A stretch of 64,000 nt of DNA from Pseudooceanicola algae (GCF_003590145.2 NZ_CP060436.1:1460001-1524000); one strand, 5' to 3'; numbered from the stretch's first letter, positions 17,057-26,970 are shown. Translations and numbers: made by a program. Notes: a model not told the origin generated them from the letters alone.

Positions 17057-18373
17057 TCAGGAATTTACCGCCGTCAGGTTGGGCTGGCCACCGGCCTTCT
17101 TGGGCTTTTCGGCCGGAGCCGCCTTTGCCTCGGGCTTGGGCTTGGCGGCGTTCTGGTCGATGAACTCAAGCACCAGCGGGCGGATGTTGTTGCGCCAGGA
17201 CGAGCCGGCGAAGATGCCGTAATGCCCCGCGCCCGGTTCCAGGTGGCTGGCCTTCTTTTCATCCGCCAGACCCGTCAGCAGATCCAGCGCCGCGACACAT
17301 TGGCCAGGCGCCGAGATGTCGTCATTGGCGCCTTCGACCGTCTTGACGGCCACAGCGGTGATCTTGCCGATATCGACCTGATGGCCGTTGATGGTGAAGG
17401 TGTTCGATGCGATCTCGGAATGCTTGAAGATCCGCTCCACCGTCGACAGGTAGAATTCGGCCGTCATGTCCATCACCGCCAGGTATTCATCGTAAAAGCG
17501 GTTGTGCGGATCGCCGTCGGTGGATTCCCCGCGCGAAACACGGAAGATCTGTTCCGAGAATGCCTTGGAATGGCGATCGAGGTTCATGGTGATGAAGGAT
17601 TGCAGCTGCAACAGGCCGGGATAGACGCGCCGCCCGATCCCCTTGTACTTGGCCCCGACCCGCTGGATCATCGTCTCTTCCAATTGGCCCATCGAAACGC
17701 GGTTGCCGAAATCCGTGACTTCTGTCGGGGTGGCATCCGGATCGATCGGGCCACCGATCAGGGTCAGGGTGCTGGGCTGGGCATCGGGGTCGATCTCCGC
17801 CAGATAGGCCGTGGCCGCAAGGGTCAGCGGCGCGGGCTGGCAGACGGCGATGACGTTCACGTCCGGTCCCAGCTCCTTCATGAAATCGACAAGGTAGAGC
17901 GTGTAATCCTCGACGTCGAACTTGCCTTCGCTGACCGGGATGTCGCGGGCATTGTGCCAATCGGTGATGTAGACTTCGCAGTCGGGCAGCAGCGAGACCA
18001 CCGTGGACCGCAGGAGGGTCGCGTAATGGCCGGACATCGGCGCCACCAGCAGCACCTTGCGCGGCATCGTCTCGCGGCCCTGCACCTCGAAATGGATCAG
18101 GTCGCCGAAGGGACGTTCGATCACTTTCTCGATCGAGATCAGGTGATCACGCCCGTCCGCGCAGGCCACCGAATGAATGTTCCAGCCCGGCTTGGTCACC
18201 ATCCGCTTGAAAGCACGCTCTGTCACCTCGCCCCAGGCGGACATCATCGTCAAAGCCGGATTGGGCACCAGTGCGAAGGCCGGGTAGGAGCCGAGGCTGG
18301 ACGCAGAGGCACCGAGCCATTGCTGCGTGTTGCGCATCGTCTCCATAAGGTCGTAGCTTGCCATGAAACGCAT
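17057..18373 (-). CDS. phaZ: Intracellular polyhydroxyalkanoate depolymerase PhaZ
   Basis: A 438-residue cytoplasmic depolymerase that mobilises stored PHB. The alpha/beta-hydrolase nucleophile is Cys178 in VIAVCQPAPL, the cysteine box of the Ralstonia/Paracoccus intracellular type in place of a serine lipase box. No signal peptide. The last 30 residues are a Lys/Pro/Ala-rich tail. ATG 18373 (MRFMASYDL) has GGAG seven bases upstream; longer in-frame starts lack one. It diverges from phaC over a 143-base promoter region carrying a PhaR-type box. Confidence 0.95.
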   Translation of the reverse strand: MRFMASYDLMETMRNTQQWLGASASSLGSYPAFALVPNPALTMMSAWGEVTERAFKRMVTKPGWNIHSVACADGRDHLISIEKVIERPFGDLIHFEVQGRETMPRKVLLVAPMSGHYATLLRSTVVSLLPDCEVYITDWHNARDIPVSEGKFDVEDYTLYLVDFMKELGPDVNVIAVCQPAPLTLAATAYLAEIDPDAQPSTLTLIGGPIDPDATPTEVTDFGNRVSMGQLEETMIQRVGAKYKGIGRRVYPGLLQLQSFITMNLDRHSKAFSEQIFRVSRGESTDGDPHNRFYDEYLAVMDMTAEFYLSTVERIFKHSEIASNTFTINGHQVDIGKITAVAVKTVEGANDDISAPGQCVAALDLLTGLADEKKASHLEPGAGHYGIFAGSSWRNNIRPLVLEFIDQNAAKPKPEAKAAPAEKPKKAGGQPNLTAVNS

Positions 18374-18483
18374 CTGTGTCTCCTTCATAGGAACCCGGCG
18401 ACCGAAGCGGACCGGTTCTGCCCGGACCACTGCCCGGACGAGGTTTGCACAGGACGTAACACGTATTGCTGCTGCGCCATATG

Positions 18484-18494
18484 CTGCAAAGCAG
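18484..18494. promoter_or_regulatory. Putative PhaR operator between phaZ and phaC
   Basis: CTGCAAAGCAG fits the CTGC-N3-GCAG pattern reported for PhaR of Paracoccus and Rhodobacter. It is 22 bases upstream of the phaC start. Identical-pattern sites precede phaP and phaR. Confidence 0.65.
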
Positions 18495-18516
18495 AAAATA
18501 GGGGGAAATCGTTAAC

Positions 18517-20325
18517 ATGACAACACAAGAGACCGGTGATATTTCAACGGACTCGGGCGAGAACCTCGAAAAACTAAGTGAAAACTTGGAACGGCTCGAC
18601 GGTCTGACACAACGATTTCTTGCTGCACTACAGCAAAAGCATCCTGCTCGGGCGGCGCTAAACGGGCCGGATCCCACGCTTTTCACCCGAGCCGCCGGGG
18701 CCTACTGGACCGAAATGCTGCACAATCCGGCGCGGATCTTTGAACACCAACTGTCTTTCTGGGGGGAATCGGTCCAGCATTTCCTGAAGGCACAGACCGC
18801 CCTGGCAGAGGGTAAAATTCAGGCACCCGAGGATGACGGCCCCGACGATCCCCGCTTTGCCAACCCGCTTTGGAAAAGCCATCCCTATTTCAACTTCATC
18901 AAGCAGCAGTACCAGCTGAACGCCCGCGCCATCGCCGATGCGGTCGAGGATTCAGAGGATCTGGCGCCGCTGGAAAAGACCCGGCTGCGCTATTTCGCCG
19001 ATCAGATCATCGACATGATGGCGCCGACGAATTTCCTGGCCACCAACCCCGATGCCCTGGAACGTGCGCTGGAAACCGATGGCGAAAGCCTGGTGAAGGG
19101 GCTGGAAAACCTGGTCGCGGATCTTGAACACAATCACGGCGAAATGCTGGTCCGGCTGGCGGACGACACCGCCTTTCGGCTGGGCGAGAATGTCGCGACC
19201 TCGGACGGGCAGGTCATCTATCGCAACCGCATGATGGAGATCATCCAATATGCGCCGCTGACCGAACAGGTCCATGCCACGCCGCTGATCCTGTTTCCGC
19301 CCTGGATAAACAAGTTCTACATACTCGACCTGAAGGAGAAGAATTCTCTGATCCGCTGGATTACCGAACAGGGGTATACGCTGTTCGTGGTGTCCTGGGT
19401 GAACCCGGACCGCGGCTATGCCGATATCGGGCTGGAGGAATACATTCAGGAAGGCTTTCTCGAGGCGATCCGGGAGGTGAAGGCGATCACCGGCGAAGAG
19501 AAGGTCAATACCGTCGGCTATTGCATCGGGGGCACCTTGCTGCACCTGACGCTGGCCTTGCTGAAGAAGCGCGGCGATACCTCGGTCAACTCCGCGACCT
19601 TCTTTACCACCCTGACGGATTTCTCGGACCAGGGAGATTTCACGCCCTTCCTGCAGGACGACTTTGTTGACGGGATCGAAGCCGAGGTCACCGAGGCCGG
19701 GATCATGCGCAGCAACATCATGGCGCGCACCTTTTCGTTCCTGCGCTCCAACGACCTGATCTACCGGCCCGCGATCCGGTCCTACATGATGGGGGAAACC
19801 CCGCCTGCCTTCGATCTGTTGTTCTGGAACGGCGACGGCACCAACCTGCCCGCCCGTATGGCGGTGCAATACCTGCGCCTGCTGTGTCAGCGCAACCTGT
19901 TCACCACCACCGGGATCGAGATCCTTGGCGAGACCCTGCATGTGCGCGACGTGGATCTGCCGGTCTGCGCCATCACCTGCGAGACCGATCATATCGCGGC
20001 CTGGAAATCGGCCTATCGCGGCTTTCAGGCGACCAGCACCACGGACAGGACCTTCATCGTATCGCAATCAGGTCATATCGCCGGGATCGTGAACCCGCCG
20101 TCGAAGAAGAAATACGGCCACTACGTGAACCCCGCCCTGCCCCCGACGGCCGAGGAATGGTGGGATGGCGCCAGCTTCACCCCCGGCTCCTGGTGGCCGC
20201 GCTGGGGCGAGTGGCTGACTGCGCGGTCAGGCGACATGGTCCCGGCCCGCCAACCGGGCGACGCAGACCATCCGCCGCTTTGCCCCGCGCCGGGCACCTA
20301 TGCCCGCGCGCCCCTGCCCGCTTGA
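18517..20325 (+). CDS. phaC: Class I polyhydroxyalkanoate synthase PhaC
   Basis: A 602-residue class I PHA synthase that polymerises 3-hydroxyacyl-CoA on the granule surface. The catalytic nucleophile is Cys336 in VGYCIGGT. The catalytic Asp lies in CETDHIAAW and the general-base His in SGHIAGIVNPP. The N-terminal domain contains the conserved WxxHPYFNFIKQQYQL-like region. The first 35 residues are acidic and variable, as in related enzymes. Transcribed away from phaZ and towards phaP-phaR. Confidence 0.97.
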   Translation: MTTQETGDISTDSGENLEKLSENLERLDGLTQRFLAALQQKHPARAALNGPDPTLFTRAAGAYWTEMLHNPARIFEHQLSFWGESVQHFLKAQTALAEGKIQAPEDDGPDDPRFANPLWKSHPYFNFIKQQYQLNARAIADAVEDSEDLAPLEKTRLRYFADQIIDMMAPTNFLATNPDALERALETDGESLVKGLENLVADLEHNHGEMLVRLADDTAFRLGENVATSDGQVIYRNRMMEIIQYAPLTEQVHATPLILFPPWINKFYILDLKEKNSLIRWITEQGYTLFVVSWVNPDRGYADIGLEEYIQEGFLEAIREVKAITGEEKVNTVGYCIGGTLLHLTLALLKKRGDTSVNSATFFTTLTDFSDQGDFTPFLQDDFVDGIEAEVTEAGIMRSNIMARTFSFLRSNDLIYRPAIRSYMMGETPPAFDLLFWNGDGTNLPARMAVQYLRLLCQRNLFTTTGIEILGETLHVRDVDLPVCAITCETDHIAAWKSAYRGFQATSTTDRTFIVSQSGHIAGIVNPPSKKKYGHYVNPALPPTAEEWWDGASFTPGSWWPRWGEWLTARSGDMVPARQPGDADHPPLCPAPGTYARAPLPA

Positions 20326-20638
20326 CGCGAAAACTTCACACAGACGCAATCCATAGGGGTGGACCCATGTCGGCAGGTCGCACGCCCCTGCCCCGGGGCA
20401 CCTGGAAAGACAGCGCGGTCAAGGGCTTCGCCGCGCGCGGCGGCCATCGCGCGGGGGCACCGCCCACACGCGCGGAGGCGGATGCCGCGGGCCGTTGGCG
20501 CCCTGTTCCTGGGCCGGCTTTCGCTGCAACGCAGAAAAACCTTGATTTGCTGCACTGCAGCATTCATACTCTGTCATGAAGAATCGGGAACGACCCCAGG
20601 CTCACCGGGGCGTTCAGATACCAGAAGAGGATGGACCA
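20326..20638. other. phaC-phaP intergenic region
   Basis: The first 190 bases are GC-rich without a supported gene or clear terminator. The last 120 bases become AT-richer and form the phaP promoter, with two PhaR-type boxes (listed separately) and the sequence AGAGGA as ribosome binding site before ATG 20639. Confidence 0.5.
20524..20560. promoter_or_regulatory. phaP: Tandem putative PhaR operators upstream of phaP
   Basis: CTGCAACGCAG (20524-20534) and CTGCACTGCAG (20550-20560) both fit CTGC-N3-GCAG. Their centres are 26 bases apart and they lie about 80-115 bases before the phaP start. Repression by PhaR, relieved when PhaR binds nascent PHB, is the known logic in related bacteria. Confidence 0.72.
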
Positions 20639-21085
20639 ATGGCCAAGACCCAAGATTTCAACGCAATCATGAAAGACTTCATGGGCGCTTTCCCTGTCGA
20701 CACGTCCTCCATGGACGAAGCCTTCAAGACACAAGCTGATCTGGGCGAAAAACTTTCGGCCGTCGCAATCGACGCCGCCGAGAAATCCGCCGAGCTGACC
20801 ACCAAGTGGACCAAGGATACCCTGTCCAAGATCACCGAACTGTCCAAGGCGAAATCCGATCCTGCGGATTATGCCAAGGCGATGACCGATTTCGCTTCGG
20901 CCTATGCAGAGATGTCGGCCGAGAACATGGCGTCCTTCGCCGAGATCGCCAAGAAAGTCCAAACCGACACCGTCGAACTGATGATGGCTGCCGGCAAGGA
21001 CATGACCGAAGAAGCTTCGGCAGCGGTTCAGAAGGCCACCAAGGACGCCACCACGGCGGCCAAGAAGGCCTCGACCAGCAACTGA
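20639..21085 (+). CDS. phaP: Phasin PhaP
   Basis: A 148-residue amphipathic, almost entirely helical, lysine/alanine-rich protein of the phasin family that coats PHA granules. No cysteine, no membrane segment, and a C-terminal alanine/lysine/threonine tail (ATTAAKKAST). ATG 20639 follows AGAGGA. Position between phaC and phaR, tandem PhaR-type boxes and two terminators downstream fit a strongly expressed single gene. Confidence 0.93.
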   Translation: MAKTQDFNAIMKDFMGAFPVDTSSMDEAFKTQADLGEKLSAVAIDAAEKSAELTTKWTKDTLSKITELSKAKSDPADYAKAMTDFASAYAEMSAENMASFAEIAKKVQTDTVELMMAAGKDMTEEASAAVQKATKDATTAAKKASTSN

Positions 21086-21183
21086 TACAGGGTTCAGGCC
21101 CGCGTCGTCAGCGCTGCGGGCCACCAAGTTATTTAGCGCTCCTGGTGCTCCTCCCCTTGAATGATCCGGGGCGCGAATAGGAA

Positions 21184-21208
21184 GGGCGGGTCTTCGGACC
21201 CGTCCTAT
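21184..21208 (+). terminator. UUCG-loop hairpin downstream of phaP
   Basis: GGGCGGGTC (21184-21192) and GACCCGTCC (21197-21205) enclose TTCG, an extra-stable tetraloop, with a short T-rich run after it. Probably a terminator or a 3'-end stabiliser. Confidence 0.65.
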
Positions 21209-21250
21209 TTCGTCCGACGCGACCAACGATCGATCCCCGCGGATCGACAG

Positions 21251-21283
21251 ACGCCCCGGCCCCCTCGGTCCGGGGCGTTTTTT
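21251..21283 (+). terminator. Second, strong terminator downstream of phaP
   Basis: ACGCCCCGG (21251-21259) pairs with CCGGGGCGT (21270-21278), followed by six T. It isolates phaP from phaR. Confidence 0.88.
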
Positions 21284-21446
21284 GGTCCGGAAATGCGGCC
21301 CATGACAACCGGCATGACCGATCCATACCACGGCGCAGGGTTCACCCCCCTTCCGCCAGGGCAGCCCGAATGCAGCTGCAGTATTCCAAAGATTGCGTGG
21401 TGACAGGGCGTTACTGTGCTTTCATTTTGCACAATGGTGCCTTAGG

Positions 21447-21457
21447 CTGCACTGCAG
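21447..21457. promoter_or_regulatory. phaR: Putative PhaR operator upstream of phaR
   Basis: CTGCACTGCAG, identical to the second phaP box, 26 bases before the phaR start. This implies autoregulation. A further palindrome TGCAGCTGCA lies at 21371-21380, and TGCACAATGGTGC around 21428-21440. Confidence 0.7.
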
Positions 21458-21483
21458 CACTGCACCTTCGGGAGGGTTGACTT

Positions 21484-22056
21484 GTGGCTGATACCAACGC
21501 CCCGCTGCTGATCAAACGCTACGCGTCCAGGCGGCTCTACAATACCGAGACAAGTGATTACGTGACGCTCGAGGATATCGCGGGCTTCATCCGCGAAGGC
21601 CGCGAGGTCCAGATCGTCGATCTGAAATCCGGCGACGACCTGACGCGGCAATACCTGCTGCAGATCATCGCAGAGCATGAAAGCCGGGGCGAAAACGTCC
21701 TGCCGCTGAATGTGCTGACGGATCTGGTGCGCTCTTATACCACCAACGCCGGATCGGTGGTGCCGCAGTTCCTAGCGGCCTCCTTCGAGATGCTGCGCGA
21801 TGGTCAGTCCAAGGTCATGGAAAACATGTCCACGCTCAACCCGATGATGGCCAACATGCCCGGCTTCGATGCCATGGCCGCGCAGCAGGAAGCCTTCATG
21901 AAGGCGATGACCGGCGGTTTGTCCGGCAATTGGAGCGGCCCGTCCCCCGAGGATGGCGCGCCCGGTTCCGGGGCCTCGTCATCGGGCAAGGACGATCTTG
22001 AGACCATCAAGAGGCAACTTGCCGAGCTTCAGCAGAAACTCAACAAGATAAGCTGA
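21484..22056 (+). CDS. phaR: PHA synthesis repressor PhaR
   Basis: A 190-residue regulator. The N-terminal PHB/PHA accumulation DNA-binding domain is LLIKRYASRRLYNT through IVDLKSGDDLTRQYLLQII (about residues 8-62), followed by the PHB-binding helical region (LTDLVRSY...FEMLRDGQSKVMENM). The C-terminus is glycine/serine rich with a final coiled helix (LETIKRQLAELQQKL). It represses phaP and its own gene and senses PHA granules. GTG start at 21484 with GGGAGGG upstream. Confidence 0.95.
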   Translation: MADTNAPLLIKRYASRRLYNTETSDYVTLEDIAGFIREGREVQIVDLKSGDDLTRQYLLQIIAEHESRGENVLPLNVLTDLVRSYTTNAGSVVPQFLAASFEMLRDGQSKVMENMSTLNPMMANMPGFDAMAAQQEAFMKAMTGGLSGNWSGPSPEDGAPGSGASSSGKDDLETIKRQLAELQQKLNKIS

Positions 22057-22063
22057 CGGGGCG

Positions 22064-23044
22064 ATGACCGGCAGTCCCGGACGGATCACCCTGTGGGGGA
22101 TCGAGGTCTTTGTCGCCACGGCCGAGGAACGCTCGATCTCGGCCGCGGCCCGGCGTCTGGGGGCCAGCCCCTCGGCTGTGTCGCAGCAATTGACCAACCT
22201 CGAAACTGCGCTGGACGCAGAGCTTTTGCTGCGCTCGGCCCGCCCCATCCAGCTGACCCGCGCCGGAGAGGCCTTTCGCCGCCGCGCCGCAACCATCCTG
22301 AACGAAGCCGCCCAGGCCCGCGCCGAACTGGCGCTGAGCGGCGGCCCGGCCCTGACCCGGCTGCGCCTTGGCGTGATCGAGGATTTCGAGGCCGACATAA
22401 CCCCGCGCCTGCTGACCCGCTTGGCCGGGGTACTGAGCGATTGCCGGTTCCTGCTGGAAACCGGGGCCAGCCATCTGCTGCATGATCAGCTCGATGCCCA
22501 GGCACTGGACGTGGTGGTCGCCGCCGAGATGGGCGCGCCCGCCGATTGGGCCGAGACCCATCCGATCCTGACCGAGGATTTCGTCGTCGCCACCCGGCGC
22601 GGCACGATCGACCCGGCGCAGGACATCCTGGGGCAACTGAAATCCCTGCCGATGATCCAGTACACGACGCGGCATTACATGGGGCGGCTGATCGCCACGC
22701 ATCTGGCGCAGCAGAACCTGAAGCTTGATCACCGCTTTGAACTGGACAGCTATCACGCAATCCTGGCGCTGGTGCGCGGCGGTACCGGCTGGACGATCCT
22801 GCCGCCCCTGGCGCTGCTGCGCGCGCGCCAGTTCCTGTCGCGGCTGGAAATCCATCCCCTGCCCTTTGCACCGCTGTCGCGCCACATCGTGCTGACCGCC
22901 CGCGCCGGGTTGTTGGAGGATGTGCCCGCCCGCCTCGCAACGGATCTGCGCGCCCTGCTGCGCGACATGGCCGCCGAGCCGGATCCGGCCGACCTGCCCT
23001 GGCTGGAAAGCTCGGTCCGCATTGCCCCCGAAAAAAGCGGGTGA
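22064..23044 (+). CDS. LysR-family transcriptional regulator
   Basis: A 326-residue LysR regulator. The N-terminal winged helix is residues about 10-68 (FVATAEERSISAAARRLGASPSAVSQQLTNLE, then a linker helix), and the C-terminal effector domain starts near 95 (LTRLRLGVIEDF). It starts 7 bases after phaR, so read-through is possible, but its stop abuts the convergent dppF stop and it is likelier to control the peptide transporter or an unlinked target. Effector unknown. Confidence 0.88.
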   Translation: MTGSPGRITLWGIEVFVATAEERSISAAARRLGASPSAVSQQLTNLETALDAELLLRSARPIQLTRAGEAFRRRAATILNEAAQARAELALSGGPALTRLRLGVIEDFEADITPRLLTRLAGVLSDCRFLLETGASHLLHDQLDAQALDVVVAAEMGAPADWAETHPILTEDFVVATRRGTIDPAQDILGQLKSLPMIQYTTRHYMGRLIATHLAQQNLKLDHRFELDSYHAILALVRGGTGWTILPPLALLRARQFLSRLEIHPLPFAPLSRHIVLTARAGLLEDVPARLATDLRALLRDMAAEPDPADLPWLESSVRIAPEKSG

Positions 23045-23998
23045 TCAAAGCGGGTGATAGCAGGCCACCGCGTGACTTCCGTTTTCGTGCCCCAACGCCG
23101 GCGGCGCTTCGGCGCATCGTTCGGTCGCACGGGGGCAACGCGCCTTGAAGGCGCAGCCGGGCGGCGGGTTCAGCGGATCGGGCAATTCCGTCTCTCGTCC
23201 CTCTGGCGCGCTCAGGGCACGGCCCACGACCGGGGCGCTGTCGGCCAATAGCCGGGTATAGGGATGCCTTGGAGCGCGAAAGATCCCGGCTGCCGGGCCG
23301 ATTTCGACCACCGCGCCGAAGTAAAGCACCGCCACGCGGTCCGAGACCGCCTCGACCACCGCAAGGTCATGGCTGATGAACAGATAGGTCAGCCCAAGCT
23401 GCACCTTCAGATCGGCCAGCAGGTTCAGCACCTGCGCCTGCACGCTGACATCCAACGCCGAGACGGGTTCGTCCAGGATCAGGATATCGGCCTCGGCCGC
23501 CAGGGCCCGCGCAATGCCGATCCGCTGTGCCTGCCCACCGGAAAATTCATGCGGATAACGGTCCAGGAACTCTTCGCGCAGGTTCACGGCAGCGAAGATC
23601 TCGCTGATCCGCCGGCTCCGTTCGGCGCGGTCCATGCCATGCAGGCGCTTCAGCGGCGCCTCCATCACCTGCCGTATGGTCTTGCGCGGATTGAGAGAGC
23701 TGATCGGGTCCTGAAACACGTATTGGATCTTCTTGCCGAAGGCGGCGGGGTCGGCCGTATCCAGCGGGGTGCCGTTGATCTCGATCCGCCCGCCCGTCGG
23801 GGTCAGCAGACCGACCAGCATCCGCGCCAGGGTCGATTTCCCGCATCCCGATTCCCCGACGATGCCCAGGGTCTCGCCCTTCTGCACAACCAGATCCACG
23901 GGGCGCACCGCATGAACCATCCCGCGCGGCGTCCCGAAAAGGCGCTTGCCGACGGGAAACGTCTTGGTCAGTTGCTCAAGCTTCAGAACCTCGGTCAT
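23045..23998 (-). CDS. Dipeptide/oligopeptide ABC transporter ATP-binding protein (DppF-like)
   Basis: A 317-residue ABC ATPase. Walker A GESGCGKST, signature FSGGQAQRIGIARAL, Walker B LILDEPVSALD and the C-terminal oligopeptide-ATPase extension with CAFKARCPRATERC, whose cysteines can hold an iron-sulfur cluster in this family. It powers import through the permeases encoded upstream. Start ATG overlaps the stop of the fused permease-ATPase gene (ATGA). Last gene of the dppA-B-CD-F operon. Confidence 0.92.
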   Translation of the reverse strand: MTEVLKLEQLTKTFPVGKRLFGTPRGMVHAVRPVDLVVQKGETLGIVGESGCGKSTLARMLVGLLTPTGGRIEINGTPLDTADPAAFGKKIQYVFQDPISSLNPRKTIRQVMEAPLKRLHGMDRAERSRRISEIFAAVNLREEFLDRYPHEFSGGQAQRIGIARALAAEADILILDEPVSALDVSVQAQVLNLLADLKVQLGLTYLFISHDLAVVEAVSDRVAVLYFGAVVEIGPAAGIFRAPRHPYTRLLADSAPVVGRALSAPEGRETELPDPLNPPPGCAFKARCPRATERCAEAPPALGHENGSHAVACYHPL

Positions 23999-25902
23999 GG
24001 CATGTCCCTTTCTGAAACGGCAGCGGTTTCGGGGTAAAGGCAGCGCACCTCACGATCCGTATCGGGGCTGTTCGCAGGCCCCTTCAGCGCGATCTCGCCC
24101 GCGCGGCATTCAGCGCGCGTCTTCAGGCAGCGGGGCGCAAAGGCACAGCCCGCCTCCAGCCGGTCCACCGCCGGGGGCAAGCCCGGGATCGCCTCCAGCC
24201 GCCGTCGCCCGGCGCCCAGTTCCGGCACGCAGGCGATCAGCCGTGCGCTATAGGGATGCGCCGGTGTCGCCAGGACGGCCTGCGTTGGCCCGGTTTCGAC
24301 GATCCGGCCCGCATACATCACCGCCACCCGGTCGCAAAGCTGGGCCACCACACCGAAATCATGGGTGATAAAGACGATGGCCAGCCCCCGATCCCGCCGC
24401 AGGTCATCCAGCAGTGACAGGATCTGCGCCTGCACGGTCACATCCAGCGCGGTCGTCGGTTCATCGGCGATGATCACATCCGGGTCATTGGCAAGCGCCA
24501 TGGCGATACCGACCCGCTGGCGCATGCCCCCCGACATCTCGTGCGGATAGCTGCCCGCGCGGCTTTCGGGATTGGGGATGCGCACCTGTTTCAGCAGCGC
24601 GATGGCTCGGGCCCAGGCCTGGGCCTTCGGAATGGGATGATGAACCCGGATCGCCTCGGCCAGCTGGTCCCCGACCTTGTAAAGCGGGTGCAGTGTCGCC
24701 AGCGGATCCTGAAAGATATAGGCGACACGGTCCCCGCGCAGCCGCCGCAAGGCCTCATAAGGCGCGCCCACCAGGTCCTCGCCCCGGTAGCGCACCGCCC
24801 CGCCGGTGATCACGCCGGGGGGCGAGGCCACCAGCCCCATGATGCTGAGCGCGGTGACCGATTTGCCCGACCCGCTTTCGCCGATCACGCCAAGGCATTC
24901 GCCGGGCTTCACCTTCAGGCTGACACCGCCCACGGCCTTGTAGACCCGGTTCTTGACGTGGAACTGGGTATGCAGGTTCTGCAGCGACAGGATGGCCCCG
25001 TCCCTTTCGGCCTCGGGTACCGGGCCATTGCGATCAACGCGGGTCGTCGGACGGGGCCGGGTCAGCGCGCCCGACCGCAGCCGCGGGTCAAGCGCGTCGC
25101 GCACCCCGTCGCCCAGCAGGTTGATCCCCATCACGATGATCAGGATCATCGCACCGGGCACCACGGAGGTATGCGGATTTGTGATCAGCGCCGAGCGCGC
25201 CTCGCCCAACATGCTGCCAAGATCGGCCTGCGGCGGCTGCGAACCAAGCCCGAGAAAGCTCAGCCCGGCGGTTTCCAGGATCATCCACCCGATGGTGGTG
25301 GACATGGCAATGACGATCACCGGCAGCACGTTTGGCAGGATCTCGGTCAGGATGATGCGGGTGTGGCCCAGCCCGGCCAGACGTGCCGCATCGACGAATT
25401 CCTTGTGCGCAAGGCCAACGGTGATGCCGCGGATGTTGCGGGCAAAGAAGGGCACGTTGACGGCCGCCACGGCGATCAGCGCATTTCCAAGGCCCGGCCC
25501 CAAGGCGGCGACGATCGCCAGCGCCAGAAGGATATAGGGAAAGGCCATCAACATATCGACGGCCCGCATGATCAGGTTGTCAGTGCGCCCGCCGAAATAG
25601 CCCGCTATGATGCCGATGGCAGCCCCGAAGAAGGCGGCAAAGATCGCCGCCGCGAAGCCCACGGCAAGGCTTAGCCTTGTGCCCCACAACAGCCGGCTAA
25701 GCAGGTCGCGACCAAGGTGATCGGTGCCCAGCAGATGCCCTTCGGCCAGCGGGGTCAGGAACCGGTTCGCCGTGTCGGTGACATTGGGCGCCTGCAGCGG
25801 CAGCACCGGCACCGCCAGCGCCAGCAGGACAACCATCGTCAGAAGAACACCGCCTGCCGCCGCCAGTCGGTTGCGCAGCAGAAGTGTCAGGAATTGTGCC
25901 AT
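23995..25902 (-). CDS. Fused peptide ABC transporter permease-ATPase (DppC-DppD)
   Basis: A 635-residue fusion. Residues 1-275 are a DppC-type permease: N-terminal TM helix, then five more, with the EAA-type loop near [20 protein letters not shown]. After a proline/arginine-rich linker (about 276-300), residues 301-635 are a DppD-type ATPase with Walker A GESGSGKS (341-348), signature [26 protein letters not shown] and the C-terminal [14 protein letters not shown] cysteine motif. The reading frame is continuous, so this is a true domain fusion. It gives an importer with one ATPase tethered to the membrane subunit. Confidence 0.92.
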   Translation of the reverse strand: MAQFLTLLLRNRLAAAGGVLLTMVVLLALAVPVLPLQAPNVTDTANRFLTPLAEGHLLGTDHLGRDLLSRLLWGTRLSLAVGFAAAIFAAFFGAAIGIIAGYFGGRTDNLIMRAVDMLMAFPYILLALAIVAALGPGLGNALIAVAAVNVPFFARNIRGITVGLAHKEFVDAARLAGLGHTRIILTEILPNVLPVIVIAMSTTIGWMILETAGLSFLGLGSQPPQADLGSMLGEARSALITNPHTSVVPGAMILIIVMGINLLGDGVRDALDPRLRSGALTRPRPTTRVDRNGPVPEAERDGAILSLQNLHTQFHVKNRVYKAVGGVSLKVKPGECLGVIGESGSGKSVTALSIMGLVASPPGVITGGAVRYRGEDLVGAPYEALRRLRGDRVAYIFQDPLATLHPLYKVGDQLAEAIRVHHPIPKAQAWARAIALLKQVRIPNPESRAGSYPHEMSGGMRQRVGIAMALANDPDVIIADEPTTALDVTVQAQILSLLDDLRRDRGLAIVFITHDFGVVAQLCDRVAVMYAGRIVETGPTQAVLATPAHPYSARLIACVPELGAGRRRLEAIPGLPPAVDRLEAGCAFAPRCLKTRAECRAGEIALKGPANSPDTDREVRCLYPETAAVSERDMP

Positions 25903-25914
25903 GCCGCCCGCCCC

Positions 25915-26862
25915 TCAGGTCTTGATCCGCGGGTCGAGAAGGCTTTGCGCCACGTCCACCGCGATATTGAAAAGCACGTAGCAGGCGGCGACAAAGACCA
26001 CCCCGCCCTGCACCAGAAGGATGTCCCGCTTCAGGATCGCATCCACCAGCATCCGGCCGATGCCGGGCCATTGAAACACCATCTCGATATAGACCGCGCC
26101 AGACAGGACAAAGCCCGCCTGGATACCCAGCACCGGGATGATGTTGACCATGGCGGCGCGCAGGGCATGGCCCCATATCACCCGGCCCTCACCGACGCCC
26201 TTGGCCCGTGCGGTGCGGATGAAATCCTGGCGCAGCACCTCCAGCATGGCAGAGCGGGACAGCCGCGCCACGACCCCCGTCGCCACCACGGCCAGCGCCA
26301 GCGACGGCATCACCAGATGGTTCAGAACATCTCCGACCCCGCCGCCGCCATAGGCCATCTTCATCCCCGATACCGGGAACCAGCGCAGGCGCACGGCAAA
26401 GATCAGGATCATCATCATGCCAAGAAAGAAGCTCGGGATAGAAATCCCCAGCAGTACCGCAAAGGTAATCCCCCTGTCGGCCCAGCCATATTGGCGCGCT
26501 GCGCTGACCACCCCGGCGGCGATCCCCAGAATGGCGCAAAGCACAAAGGACACCCCCGCCAGCAACAAAGTCGCCCCGAAGCGTTCCAGCACCTCGTCCA
26601 ACACCGGCCGGTTCAGGGCGAAACTGGTACCGAAATCCCCCCGCAGCATATTGCCGAGCCAGATGAAATAGCGCGCCAAAAGCGGCTCGTCCAACCCCAG
26701 ATCCCGGTTCAGCTTGGCGACATTGTCGGGGGTTGCGTAACTGCCCAGGATCGCCAATGCGGGGTCGCCGGGGATCATCGCCATGATCAGAAAGACGATC
26801 ACCGTGATCCCCAGCAAGACCGGAATGGCGGAGACAAGGCGCTTCAGAATGTAGCCGGTCAT
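25915..26862 (-). CDS. Dipeptide/oligopeptide ABC transporter permease (DppB-like)
   Basis: A 315-residue inner-membrane permease with six predicted helices. The first, MTGYILKRLVSAIPVLLGITVIVFLIM, is the DppB/OppB hallmark. The cytoplasmic coupling loop is RTARAKGVGEGRVIWGHALRAA. It pairs with the fused DppC-D protein encoded 12 bases downstream. It is separated from dppA by hairpins that may lower its expression relative to the binding protein. Confidence 0.92.
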   Translation of the reverse strand: MTGYILKRLVSAIPVLLGITVIVFLIMAMIPGDPALAILGSYATPDNVAKLNRDLGLDEPLLARYFIWLGNMLRGDFGTSFALNRPVLDEVLERFGATLLLAGVSFVLCAILGIAAGVVSAARQYGWADRGITFAVLLGISIPSFFLGMMMILIFAVRLRWFPVSGMKMAYGGGGVGDVLNHLVMPSLALAVVATGVVARLSRSAMLEVLRQDFIRTARAKGVGEGRVIWGHALRAAMVNIIPVLGIQAGFVLSGAVYIEMVFQWPGIGRMLVDAILKRDILLVQGGVVFVAACYVLFNIAVDVAQSLLDPRIKT

Positions 26863-26970
26863 GGGCTTCTCCTTGCTGGGACATCCGCCATCCCGCTATT
26901 GCTTCGTCCATCTGTCCGGGGCTTGCAGCACAGTCCCGACCACCAGATGCAAAAGCCCGCCGGCTTCCCC

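Noticed and set aside
20359-20739. Plus-strand open frame before phaP
   Set aside because: It overlaps the PhaR-type boxes and the phaP start in another frame, with shadow composition.
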